This document shows, one piece after another, positions 1-10,670 of a DNA stretch of 22,500 nucleotides (its first letter is position 1; the number at the start of each line of letters is the position of its first letter). The translations under genes were made by a program, and so were the position numbers. Source of the DNA: Mesostigma viride (Eukaryota; Streptophyta; Mesostigmatophyceae; Mesostigmatales; Mesostigmataceae); assembly GCA_009746045.1 (NCBI GenBank), contig RPFO01000015.1, forward strand, positions 1,930,029-1,952,528. Reading direction: 5' to 3'. The notes under the pieces were generated by a model that was not told the DNA's origin, did no database searches, and saw only the letters and a list, made by a program, of their open reading frames with translations.

Positions 1-202
1 ATTGATTGATTGATTGATTGAATGATTTTTTGATTGATTGGTTGATTGAATTTTTTATTGATTCATTGATTGGTTGGTTGGTCGGTCGGTCAGTCCGTCC
101 GTCGGTCGGTCGGTGGGTCGGTCGGTCGGTCGGTCGGTCGGCCGGTCGGTCGGTCGGCCGGTCGGTCGGTCGGCCGGTCGGTCGGTCGGTCGGTTGGTTG
201 GT
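1..202. repeat. (ATTG)n / (GGTC)n microsatellite
   Basis: The first 75 bases are imperfect ATTG/TTGG repeats, and about 79-202 are GGTC/GGCC tetranucleotide repeats with a few substitutions. Open frames here encode only GRSVGRSV-like low-complexity peptide and are not genes. A shorter ATTG tract of the same register lies at 1755-1780, so these may be tails of retroposed elements, which is inference. Confidence 0.9.
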
Positions 203-1063
203 TGTTGAGCTTCGCTCATTTTATATATGACGCGTGGATGGGCTCAAAGGGGATCGACATGCCGTAGGTAGCGTAGTACTAGCGCTTGTCACGAGGGTAC
301 TGCACCGGCCGGCCTTTTAGTGCCGACACTGAGTGTGGTTCTGAAGTGCAGGCCTAGGTAACTTCTAACGTACGTCACTAGACCTTGTACCTGCGCCAGC
401 CGCCAGGCGTGGCGCAACTGTGATGGGCAGTCAGTACTTAGAGAGGACATAGGGAGCGGTGTAGGGGACATAGGGAGGCCTCTTTTCAGCTTCACAACTT
501 GGTCCCAGCATTTGCTGGCAAAGTCGGCTAGCCACTACGGCGGCTGCGCTGAATGTAAGACAATGTTATCGGCCTCTCCGGGCGTGGAGAGGCCTAGAAT
601 AAAATTCTTTTTTTTCGCCACCAACCAATACAGGCCACGGTAATGGTTGGTGGCTGACTGGGGGGCTCTATGATTTGAGTACAAGGATATGATTTCCGGC
701 GTTGGGCCCACTGACGATTCCCCTATACCCGTGGGTGCGGCAAGCAGCTTCCTAACACTGGGGGAGCTGCGTTTTAAGTCGGACAACCTCAGGGAAGGAG
801 CCATACAGGCCAGGGCTAGCGGCTACAGTGGAAAGAATCACAGGAGGAGGCGAATCTGCCTTACAAACCTCGCAGGTGAGAGTGGAGATGGCTAGCGTGG
901 GGTGCCAGGGTAGCCCATAACTGCCACGAGCCTGACAGCGGACCCGATCTTTCGGCCTGTGGCCAGACGGGAGTTTTGGGGAGGATGCGAGGCTGGAGCA
1001 AATCTTGGTGGTAGTAGCGCGCTCTTCATCATTGCCCAGTCTTTCAGCAAAGAATGTTCGCCT
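203..1063. repeat. Interspersed repeat R1, copy 1
   Basis: This stretch aligns end to end, in the same orientation, with 12858-13737. Both copies begin TGTTGAGCTT and share blocks such as CTCATTTTATATATGACGCG and GGGTACTGCACCGGCCGGCC; homology stops after GTTCGCCT. The copies differ by substitutions and small indels, so the duplication is not recent. No frame encodes a recognised domain, and frames conserved between copies reflect nucleotide homology only. It starts directly after the GGTC microsatellite. Confidence 0.85.
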
Positions 1064-1780
1064 GGCGGGGCTGAAGTTCTGGCTGTTTTATCGCCCTTGT
1101 TTTTGTCCTATATTATGCGTTATGGGAAAGACGAAAAGGAGTTTGGTTCTGCAAAGGCGGGCATATCTATGCCATAAATTTTTCCTACCAAATCACAAGC
1201 CCTGGTCGGGGCGATTGGCTAAGCAGTTTCCAAGCCAGCGCTAGCTTGGTAGGGTAGAGGGCCTGTCGCCACAATGGCTTGAACGCCGGGAAATCCCAGC
1301 CTCAGGGGTGGGGCTGGCAATGGGTCCTGGGCTTTTGAGAGACGGTCCAGGGGCGTAAGGCCTAATGAGCAGCCGCTGGAAATTAACCGCCCCCTAATGG
1401 GGGGAACGACATGGGTACCGCCCTGCGTCTGCTGGGAAACCGTAGCGGCCACACGGGGGCGGCAGTAAAGCCGCGGCAGCGTACAGAAGGGGGGCCATGG
1501 GCGGAAAGAAACTCGGCACCTAGGCTTGGGACAGCCTTGGTGGCCATGAAAGTAGTAGGTGTGGGGGTAACACCTTGTGTTCGAGTATGCTGGGCCCCCA
1601 GCATGGTGCTATGATAACCAAGTTGATGAGGATGTGCACTGAGTTTAAAGGTGTGGTATAGGCTGTACGTATAAAGCCTAGCACACAAATTAAATGCAAA
1701 ATATATGTTTTTCTTGGTGGGAAGGAACTTCAATGGACCAAAAACAAGAAATGTATTGATTGATTGATTGGTTGATTGAG
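1064..1780 (+). mobile_element. Possible retroposon 3' end with (ATTG)n tail
   Basis: This continues R1 copy 1 but is absent from copy 2. It has short uninformative frames, an A/T-rich end and a terminal ATTG repeat at about 1755-1780. A tetranucleotide tail is typical of some non-LTR retrotransposons and SINEs. No reverse transcriptase motif is visible, so the call rests on the tail and the repeat context only. It could equally be unrelated sequence beside a microsatellite. Confidence 0.3.
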
Positions 1781-2158
1781 GTCTATCTCACGCTAGGGTC
1801 CGGAACCAATTTTTTTTCAGGGTAACGATCTAATTCCCGAATTACCTCTCACGCTTGGCCAAAGTTCACCCTATTTCAGCTTCGTCCTCTAACGCTTGGC
1901 CGAAGTACGTCCCTAATTCCAAATTCGATCGGTGCGGCGCCCTGCTGTTTGGCAGCACCGACTTTGGTTGTCCGGGATCCGGGCTTGGGACAAGGACGAA
2001 GTTGGTAAATAGGACTGCTGTGAACGTGCACAGAACAAAAGTCGCGCGTCTCGCGGAATGCACCGTACCCAGTACGTAGTTGTGAGTCCGATGTTACTGG
2101 TAAGTTGATGTTCAGCTGCACATGTCTTTCCCGCGCGTGCCGTAAGTTTACGACAGCA

Positions 2159-2195
2159 AACTTGTCCCAAGCTCAAAAAAAAACTGGGACAAGTT
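2159..2195. repeat. 11-bp inverted repeat with A-rich loop
   Basis: AACTTGTCCCA is followed after 15 bases, mostly A, by its exact complement TGGGACAAGTT. A third partial copy (GTTGGGACAAAACC) follows directly. It can form a hairpin, but there is no adjacent gene to give it a role. Confidence 0.5.
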
Positions 2196-3327
2196 GGGAC
2201 AAAACCTAATAAACCTAATAGGTTCCCAGAGTTCAAGCGTGAGAGAGGCCGGATTGGTTGATGTGGTTTACCCACCCACAGTACCTAGGCACACCTAGTT
2301 GAGCTTGTAATAGGTCAACCGAAAGGTCTCGCCAGGAGAATCCAGGAACACAAGTACGACACAAATACAAACTATTCCTTACGTCCTAGCGCGTAGTTTG
2401 TGAGTTTTCCAAAGCTGGCCTTTTTTTGCCCAAGAGGGTGCTTCCCATGGTTCTTTGAGTCATTTTGGCACAAGTGGGTGTCATCAGTCTATAATATTTT
2501 GTCTACCCCCCCCCCACCCGGATTAAGTGCTTTTGGCGTGTGTCAGTTGGCTGACGTGCCACCGTTTGCGGCAGGCCAGACACCTTACGCGCCGGCAAAA
2601 GTGGCGCGTCAGCCATAGGTCTCAATCTGGACGAACCACTCGCAGGCCCACCCAGGGTTTCTCACACTGTGCCATGAGTTTGCAAGTCTGGCTGCGAGAT
2701 ATAACCTGTTTTGTATCGCCAGCCGGCCCTATCGCCGCTTTTCCCCACGTTTTGTTGACATTTACTTCTTTACAGCGCAGCTCGTAGGTCAGCAACGGCG
2801 TCGGGACCATTCCGCCGGTTTGCTTAGACGAAAGTGACGCAATATCATTAGTGTTTTTTTTTTGAACCGTCAATCGGAGTAGTGTCAACTGGGAATTGCC
2901 CTTTGATTCACAATATGGGTTCTAGTAAGTTTGACAAAAATCAAACATCATTCTTTGGCCAGCAGTACTCTATTGCGCAGCCGGGTCTGCTGACTGACAC
3001 TACCTACCTTGTGGCCCACAGATTGGCAAACGGCTAACCACAATGTGTAGTAAAGTTCGACCACATAAAAACGCTCGGTTATGCTAGGAAAACTGCACAG
3101 GGCTACCGAGAAAGTCTTGGTGACATTGACCTATCGTGGTTCGTGATGAATCATTGCAACGACCATCGCCGTCACCTTCATCATTTTTGTTGCATGGGCT
3201 GCACTTATTTTTTCCCTATGTCGCCAAAGGTCACGGGCTGGCATCAGGCATGGCATGGCACTTTTCCGGGTAAATGGGTATTTCTATTTACCAATCGGGA
3301 ATCCTTTAGAGAAATGGGTACCAAGTA

Positions 3328-3343
3328 GTGACCAGCTGGTCAC
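3328..3343. repeat. Perfect 16-bp palindrome
   Basis: GTGACCAGCTGGTCAC equals its own reverse complement, and a related half-site CAGGTGACC occurs about 20 bases further on. It could bind a dimeric regulator, but nothing nearby tests this. Confidence 0.5.
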
Positions 3344-3547
3344 CCAGTGTGAAATGATCTGGCAGGTGACCGGTTTAGAAGGGAGCGTGGCATGGCACAT
3401 CACCATGAACATGGTGAGTTCAGAACGAGTATGTACCAAAGGTTACCGGGCCGTCGCGGCATCTGGAGGTTGACGCGGCGAACCTAGCCAAATGTGCCAA
3501 TGCCAAGCCGAGGACATATTTATGTGCCTGACACATGCATACTTGGT

Positions 3548-3701
3548 GTGCGTCAGATGACCGACGCACAGCCTAAATTTACGCATCAGACGTCTGACAC
3601 GCGGGGAAAAATTCCTGACGCGTAAGGCCCTGGCGCGTCAGCCAGCTGACGCATGCCTCACGTTACTACGTAACATTGGTTTGACCTGAAATTTCTATAA
3701 A
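3548..3701 (+). promoter_or_regulatory. Promoter-like cluster: TGACGC dyads upstream of TATAAA
   Basis: Four dyad-symmetric sites lie within 127 bases: GTGCGTC/GACGCAC (3548-3554, 3563-3569), the 12-bp palindrome TCAGACGTCTGA (3586-3597), GCGTCAG/CTGACGC (3635-3641, 3646-3652) and GTTAC/GTAAC (3662-3666, 3670-3674). A further CTGACGCG lies at 3615-3622. TATAAA follows at 3696-3701. TGACG is the half-site of bZIP/CREB-type factors. The arrangement reads as a core promoter facing right and could serve the glycosyltransferase gene whose first recognised exon starts about 1.3 kb downstream; that link is inference. Confidence 0.35.
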
Positions 3702-4976
3702 ATGAGCTTGCCACCTCCGGAGAAATGCAGTGGTAACTTATGCAAGAGTGAGGACACCCACTTGTGCCAGAAAAACTCACAAACCTTGAGACTCACTAAG
3801 GATCATGGCAAGTATTTGGCTGAAAATGGCGCTTTTGGAACGCCCACAAAATACAAGCTAGGAAGTGGAGGAGCATTCTGTGTTGCTGTGTCCTACTTGT
3901 GTTCCTGGATTCTCTTGGTGAGACATTTCGTTTGACCTAATGCAAGCTCAAATCGGAGGTGCCTGGATACCCTTACATACCTACCTGACAGGTACGGGTG
4001 GTGCCCATGGTCCACCTTAAGTAACCAAGTAAAGTAAGCAAATAAGCTAGTAAGTAAATAAATACATATGTGCTTGTGTGCCATGCACAAAGGCAGGTCA
4101 TGGAGACCTGTACCACGTAGTCAATATTTAAGCACAAATTTCAAAAGCATTTATATCATGCCTGGCCCTGCGTTGAATGGGGATGTAAACCTCATTCGAG
4201 CTGTCTTCCAGGCCTGCAAAGAAAGACAGTTGTGGAGTGGCTATCAATAGGGCCGATGAAATGTTAGGGAACCAAACTGGGCGTTTTGAACGGAGATGTG
4301 ACTATTTATCTTTGTTCTTTCGTAGGCTCTATCAGGGGTTGTGGGCTCTGAGATGTAGGTTTTGGGGTTCTAGCCTTTGGTATTTCGTCTGTCTATCTTC
4401 TAGTAAGTATGAAGTATGGGGTTGGGGTACACTTGGTTAGCCTGTTTGTCTACCCTTGACTGCGTGATGCATGGGATCTCCAACATGGACAAGTATGCTT
4501 GCGGTGCTGCAAGCTTTCTGGTGGTCGATGTCATCGGATCAAGTAGCCGTGCGCTTTTAACAATTACCTTTGTTAGTATAACCTCCTTCAACCTTCAGTA
4601 TAACCCTTAAATAACTACGTTATCATAAGTTGCATAGATCAAGAGTTTTTGCATGATCCGCTGGGCGGCTTTCCTCCCGAATTCTATTCCATGGTTCGAT
4701 GTTTATTTCTGTATTGTTTCTTTCCTGTTTGCGCCTTTGCACACTCTCGCCCCGTTCCCGACACCTGACACATCACCAGCTGAAGGGCCCTTTTATGCTT
4801 CGTTGCTTTCCCTGTCATTGCTGGTCTTCTTCTGATTCTGACACCATACATGTCTGTGTTTTGCGACCATCTCAACATTGTCATGCGCTTGGGGGCTTCA
4901 GCTTGGGTACACGGTTGCCACGGATAGCGCTCTGTTTCCAGCGGGAAAGGTATCACGCGCTGCGGGGGCTGAAAGG
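3702..4976. other. No supported gene; AAGT-rich tract; possible 5' part of next gene
   Basis: Short AAGT/AAAT repeats occur at about 4015-4065. At 4653-4832 a frame in register with the downstream exon encodes a hydrophobic stretch (VYFCIVSFLF, then a Leu-rich end) and stops before it. This could belong to an upstream exon carrying a membrane anchor, but no splice pair is convincing. Nothing else is recognised. Confidence 0.3.
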
Positions 4977-5579
4977 ATGAAGAACACGTCTGGAACCAAC
5001 TGTGGGCCGGCAAAATCTCCTGTGGCGGACAGTACTATGTATGGAGAAAATCCTGCAAATGCTCTCAATGATTGTACGGCCGCCACCAAATTGGCTCCTG
5101 CAAGCAAGTACACATTATTCGGTGCAGACGCATCCGTGGGCCATGTTCCAAGTTCACGGATCGTTGGTGCTCAGGGGCACCTATCAGCGGCTTTCCCGCC
5201 AGAGTCTGTTCAATCAAATGATACTTCCTTGGGGTCAGAGGATGCTACGGCGGTGGACTACCAGATGCGCAAACTCATGCGGACAGCCATGGCTATGGAA
5301 GTGCTAGCAACCGGCATGGATGTCCTGATTGCTGACATCAACGCGGTCTGGCTCAGCAATCCACTTCCCCATCTGCTGGCTCGTGCACGGACAGAGAGCC
5401 TTGATGTGCTAGGTCAGCGCAACAGCGCTGGGACCATGAACAGCGGCTTTCTCTTCCTAAAGGGCAGCCAGCCGGCAGCGCGTGCCTTCTGGGCAACGGT
5501 TCTGTGGCGTCAGGCCAAGAAGTTCCGCATTACAAGAGAGAGCGGGCGGTTGGCCAACACTCGCTTCAATGTCGAGCAG
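4977..5579 (+). CDS. GT77-like glycosyltransferase, first recognised exon
   Basis: This exon encodes the N-terminal two-thirds of a nucleotide-diphospho-sugar transferase fold (PF03407, CAZy GT77-like). Seen here: KYTLFGADAS near residue 45, a helix ending GMDVLIADINAVWLSNPLP (about 114-132) where family members carry the metal- and sugar-binding DxD, and GTMNSGFLFLKGSQPAARAF (about 152-171), matching the family's conserved N-x-GF block. In the DxD position the sequence is D-I-N. The frame is open from 4842, but the first ATG is 4977, so the true 5' exon boundary is uncertain and an N-terminal anchor may lie upstream. The exon ends VEQ at a CAG|GTAATT donor in phase 0. GT77 enzymes in plants and algae act in the Golgi, several of them as arabinosyl- or xylosyltransferases on glycoproteins and pectins; the substrate here cannot be told. 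Confidence 0.6.
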
Positions 5580-7153
5580 GTAATTTCCAAAGATTATGTG
5601 CTATTGGCAACAACTATATGTATGCACAGCGCCAACCAGCGATTCATGTGTCAGTCCTTATTTGCTACCATTAGATCAGCTACAATAAATGAGCTGTCAG
5701 CAGTAGTATGGGACCTCTTGTGAGCGATAGTACTTCAAACCCTGCCCGGCCCTTTCTGGATCCTCAAAGACGCCGTTTACCTTTTGTCTTAGCGCATCTA
5801 TGTACGTGTGTGTGCCGACTGGCCTAGCGTATAACATTGGAACATGGATACGACGATTCTATTAACTGTAAAACTCTAGGGTAACCAGACTCTTTATTAA
5901 GACAATGAGTGGAGCACATACAAAAGGCACATCCCGGCCGCCAATGCTCGTGGGAACGCTTATTGCTTGTCCAAAGGCTGGCCTTACCCCCATCCATTTC
6001 TGGCCTTGCTTTGCTTTGCATGCATCACCGCAAAACACTTTATGTGCTAGCTCTGTACGGTGGAATAACACAGACATGTCTACCAGATGACCACATGGCC
6101 GTCTGTATGCTAGGGTGAGCACACTATGTGAATTTGCAGGGCCAACCCACAACAGCTGTGCCCCTGCTCTACCCCCTTTTGCCAGGGTGGGTGGGTGGGA
6201 GGCAAAAGAAACAACCTGCTTCCCTATAATGGAAGCCCACCTTTTATGGCAACCACCTTGCCCAGCCAACCACTACCTGGGTGGCATGGATACGGGTGCC
6301 AGCACAAACAATAATTTTGTGTGTGTGCGTGTGTGTGCGCGCTATACGGCGTTGCATTCTCAGCTCAGCATGTCAGTCATAGATACAATGAGCATCGTTA
6401 GTAAATAAATATAAAAGTGCAGAGAGGGTGGACGGGAAAAGAAAAGAGGCCGACCTTGGTGGGTCTGTTTTTGTCTTTCTGGCGTGTCACGCAGCCTTGC
6501 ATTTTCTTGCCACACATTGTTGGCGCCTGAACAAGTGACGCGAATCGGCGTTCCATTTCTCAGCATCGCATAAAAGATTGCCGGGGCTCTTAGGTCACAT
6601 ACTGCGTGAGAGAAAAATCTCATGTCTAGGTAATCACTACACCATGATCAAAGAAATCTAGACAGTGGCAAGGTTGTACAGGCAAGGCTGTATCACTATG
6701 TAGCTCTCACACCCTGGCCAAAACCTGCCAAATCTTTGTCACTGCAGATCCGTTTCAGGTCGCACCGGCCTTAAACAGTCTTGTCATGTCAACCCTATTA
6801 CCCAGCTAAAGTGGCCTCCCTAACCATGATTAGATAGAAATCATGGCTTCTAAATGCTGCTTCGTTTGTAAAGAAATCCATCAACAGTTAAAATGGAAGT
6901 TCCATGGCCAGTCACCACCAATTTGCCAAGGCGTTCTCTGGTCTCCACCTTTACAGGGGAAATGGCACCGAAAACCCTTAAATGTTGGCCTATGCTAATA
7001 TCAAGTGAAATTCGTTTTCACGATGATTAGGGGCACTAGATAACATCTCTGGTGAGTTATTTATGCACTTGTTGAGGGTACTACCCGCATATATACGCAA
7101 GTATTGTGCTATAAAAAGAAAAAGACGCTAATTAGGGCTGTGTATGCCCCAGC

Positions 7154-7161
7154 CAATGCAC
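7154..7161. repeat. Left 8-bp target-site duplication of E1
   Basis: CAATGCAC directly precedes the left CCGGGTTGG terminus. Its partner CAATGCAA follows the right terminus at 8130-8137, with 7 of 8 bases identical. Eight-base target duplications are the hallmark of hAT transposons. Confidence 0.65.
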
Positions 7162-8129
7162 CCGGGTTGGCAAATACGGTACGCACGTGTAAAATACGTG
7201 GGGCCTGAAAATAGGAGTATATACGTCGGGGCTCCAAAGTACGCGGCCCCAAAATACGTGACTTTGTTAAAGGGCTGCAGTGCATCCATATGGAAAACAC
7301 TACTAGCATGTACACTACTTAACAAAGCTTGTCATTTCCAACTTAATCACACAGTATAGCATGCTCGTTTAGGACGTTGATGCGTATTAGTTGAGAATAT
7401 TTGGTGTGCTGATTGGCTAACAACACCCGTATGTGCCCTGCATTTAATCCTATCTAAAGAAGTCGGCAACCAGCAACCTGGGATCCATCTCGTCTGTGGG
7501 AACCAGCCCTTTGGCGATCTGAAGCTAGCCATTATGAAGAGGAGTCGACGATGAGGCAGCTGCATTAAAAGTTCTTTTTGCATAAATGCAAAATAATACT
7601 TCGTCACGGAAACCGGTTCATATGAGGATGTCTTGTTTGCTCTTTTGTTTTCACCTCATAGTCGCACTCAGAACCTTCGGCATGGCTTACTGAAAATTGC
7701 AGTCGCACTGGCCTGACCGCGCTTCGAATCGCTATTTTGCAGCGATGATAATAACAACTATGATCACACCTTCACTACGTTGACCTTGCGCGTTTCGCAT
7801 ATGCTGACATAACAATGCGTTATTGTTGGCTTTTGCACCAATTTACAACTTAAATTATTCCTAGGCCCAGAAAAAACATTTTGTAAGGCTTCCGCTTGAT
7901 GGAAAAAACTCTTTGCATGTAGTTCTAGTAAAAATCTCGGACGGGCAGTGAACGCCGTGCCGGGGACCCCAGTCAGAACCTAGGCACCACGCAGCGCTGG
8001 TACCCCCCAAAAAATTTCCAGTCGCGAGCGCTGCCAAAACTTCGCTCTTTTTTTTTTTTTCCACGGCGTTCTGTACGCGTGCGTATTCCAGTATTTTTGC
8101 GGCTCGGTACGGCGTATTTGCCAACCCGG
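7162..8129 (-). mobile_element. hAT-like element E1, decayed deletion derivative
   Basis: The element is 968 bp with inverted termini CCGGGTTGGCAAATACG, the first 17 bases identical at both ends, and an 8-bp target duplication. Read on the minus strand it is colinear with E2 (14070-15398). The shared order is: terminus with GGGGGTACCAGCG and GAGATTTTTACTA blocks; a stretch ending AGGCCAGTGCGACTG; the transposase start; then AGATAGGATT...GCAGGGCA; and a second terminus with repeated AATACGTGG-like motifs. Relative to E2 it lacks most of the zinc-finger region and the DUF659-like region. It lies inside the large intron of the GT77-like gene in antisense orientation. No full transposase remains, so it cannot move by itself. 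Confidence 0.75.
7455..7683 (-). pseudogene. hAT transposase N-terminal fragment, decayed
   Basis: Minus-strand translation gives pieces that match the intact E2 protein in order but in shifting frames and with stops. EGSECDYEVKTKEQ corresponds to KGPEWDFVLEKKEA. HLCKKNF corresponds to the zinc-finger segment SFCNKKF, with the first cysteine lost. IAKGLVPTDE...LLVADFF corresponds to ITKWLVPVDE...LLAAEFF. About 200 bp encoding the rest of the finger is deleted and the frame ends at an internal deletion after DFF. It encodes no functional product. Confidence 0.7.
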
Positions 8130-8137
8130 CAATGCAA
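8130..8137. repeat. Right 8-bp target-site duplication of E1
   Basis: CAATGCAA directly follows the right terminus CCAACCCGG and pairs with CAATGCAC at the left side. Confidence 0.65.
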
Positions 8138-9929
8138 GCATGTGTTGGCAAAAGTGTACGCAGGGTTTATAGTTCCCTGAGTTTGTAGCTTGCTGAGCTA
8201 TTTACATCATGGAAATGTCAAAACCTTTAACAATTTCCCGTAAAACAACCCTTCTTTACCGGACATTGGAAATAACTTTATACAAACACTTCAAATAAAC
8301 ACTTTAAAATGCAGTGAAAATCCGTCTCACAGGGGAACAGCTGTGGTCCAAGTCGCAGGTCATTCCGACAAGTCTAGCACAAGTCATAAGGTTATGCGTG
8401 CTAACACCTGAACATACGCTGAAGGAGGCTTTTCTTTGTATAAGGCCACTGAGACATTATGTTTTCCATCCAAGAAGCCAGAAAGCATGCCCCACTCGAT
8501 CACAAAGCATAAGAAAAGGCTAGGCACCTCATCTGCCCTCACCTGCCCTTGGCACGGCCAACCTTGCCAGCGCAAGCATAACAACACGAGTGCTAGGCAA
8601 ACGTGCCAAGATAGCATACACTATGCTCAACCCAAGGTTACCATGTAAACTTCATGCCAAGAACTCAGCAAAATGATGACCAAAGCACATATAAATAACC
8701 CTTGCACACTGCTGACGACACATGCTCAAGGTTGGGGGTTACTGTGACAAAGAACTGATGGGTTTCCTAGATGACCACCTGACCATGTGCAAAGGACCAC
8801 TCAGTAAGCAAGTAAACACAATGACACTTCACATGCCATCCAATATGCATCAAAATCATGCTGAATATGTTTCAAAACGAAGTACAAAGGGGTTGCCATG
8901 TACCTCACATCCCTTCACCGTCCCTCAAGCAAGGCATTATGATTATGTGAATAGCAATAATGATGATAGCACTAACATGCCTAACCAGCCTTTTCTATGT
9001 TTCTCCCATGTTAGAGTGTAATAAGAAGAGCCTATGCCAACCGAGCTAATCAACACAACACCGACTTTTAAATTGCCCTACCCGACATGGGCAACAAGTA
9101 GGAACTATGCTGGGCAAGGAACCAAGTAGATCATGGCATACGAAGCTTGCTTGCAGTCAACCATGTCAACAATGGTTGGCTCAGCACATTGTAGTCTTGT
9201 GACATCATCATAACAAGGGAAAGCTCAAATAAACCAATGGTGGCAGCTACCTACATGCAGTCACACCCATGCAATATCTCCAACATTGTCATCACTATAA
9301 CACTTCCATCCCTGCACGATTAAATGCAAAGAAACCATTGGCGGCCGTTCCGCTTCTGAGCGCTGCGATGCTGCTGCGAATAGAGGGTGCGTCACTCTCA
9401 CACAAGTAGAAGCGTCCATACGCACTGCATCCTTGCCAGAACACGTTTCATGAAATCCCAAGTACCTTCCCAAGAAGCTATATGCTGCAACTGAAGCGGC
9501 CCTGACCACGACATCAACAAAAACAATTAAAAGCTGCCAGGTATTCGGCAACACGGCAGCAAGCAACAGCGAGCTAGCTGGCGGAAACTGCCCAAAAAGA
9601 ACGCAAAAAACTTGGAACGATGAGCTTCTATAAGAAAGTACTGATAGCAGATAACGTTCGGCACAAACATATGCCTCCTGCCTTAACATTTGAGCTTTTG
9701 TTTTGCATTTCCCTAGCCCTACATAGCTAGTTTCGCCTAAATGCAGTCGCCATGGCCACTTCTACAAGTGGTGCGCGCACCGTGCACCCACATTTCACGG
9801 TACGGCCGGTACCGCGAATCTATTCGCGCGGAAAATATTTGTTGCGCCACGTCCCCTTAACCTCACTTAATCGCACTTCTTTTTTTTTTCCCTGCACACA
9901 GGACTCTATCTATTTCAGGTCAGAAATGT

Positions 9930-10670
9930 ATGATCCTGTGTCACACTTTGCGTAGGTTATGTGAGGCATGCAAGAAGCCTAATCTTTGTTACTTATTCTC
10001 ACTAGTCAGAACAACCACCTGGGGCGATCGAGCGCATATAAGGGGTACAGTTTGGGCGTGAGTGCAGCTATAGCTACCTGGCCTTGTCCTCCCAACAGTG
10101 TGGGTGGGTGGGAGAGGAAGAAATATGTGTAGTTTGTCACCTCCTCTCGTCTACTTCTATACTTTACGAGGAAGGGGGGGGTGCAGGGGGAGGCGTGTGC
10201 CAGATTTTTAATTTTTCTAAAAATTTGCGAAATTGTAGCAGCTTGCACGCTTTCATCTTTGCACTCAGTTCACACGATAGAACGAGCAAGAAGCTCACAA
10301 TCTCCTGTGTCGCATCATGCGTAGGTTCTCTCATGCACGCAACAAACTCAGCTTAATTGCAAATTTTTGCTAGCCAGAGTGACTACCTATGGCGTTCAAG
10401 CGCAGGTAACAAGTACAGTCAGGGCACGAGTACATTTGAGCACCAGGGCCAGTTATAAATACCTGGCCACTTCTTCTAGTCAAAGGCACACTGGGCACAT
10501 GCGCATTATAAATCTCCATCAGCCTCCTCTCGCCTTGGCATTCCTTTACGTGACTTTCCCATGCAATCGTCCATTTACCATGCCTCTTAACCCCCGTGCT
10601 GCATCCTTCATCCTCGCTGCATCTCTGTCCCTCATTTCGCTTTTCATGTGTAAACATGTGTGAGGTAAGC
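9930..10670. repeat. Diverged tandem duplication, period about 370 bp
   Basis: Matching blocks recur in the same order at an offset close to 369: CCTGTGTC..TGCGTAGGTT at 9935 and 10304; CTAG[T/C]CAGA..[C]TACCT.TGGCG at about 10001 and 10370; GTACAGT..GGGC.[T/C]GAGT; TACCTGGCC; CCTCCTCTCG; TTTACG. Similarity is clearly eroded between the blocks. It lies wholly within the inferred intron. Frames running across it on either strand are not supported as genes. Confidence 0.5.

Larger units (their letters stand above)
1787..3500. other. No gene recognised; small dyads and a short tandem repeat
   Basis: I see no supported coding region. Minor structure: two near-identical copies of ACGCTTGGCC[A/G]AAGT at about 1850 and 1891; an 11-bp inverted repeat AACTTGTCCCA / TGGGACAAGTT at 2159-2169 and 2185-2195 around an A-rich loop; GTCAG-TTGG-CTGAC at 2542-2555; and a perfect 16-bp palindrome at 3328-3343. 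Open frames of 60-90 residues have no recognisable features. Confidence 0.5.

Noticed and set aside
289-495. Minus-strand frame similar to one at 12899-13135
   Set aside because: Similarity follows from the R1 nucleotide repeat; flanking residues are not conserved and there is no coding signature.
7720-7745. TTCGAATC, resembling a tRNA T-loop or B box
   Set aside because: No T-stem pairing and no A box or cloverleaf; it lies within the E1 sequence homologous to E2.
9261-9689. 142-codon minus-strand open frame in the large intron
   Set aside because: No recognisable domain, no support from neighbours, and it lies in the inferred intron; long enough to be chance.
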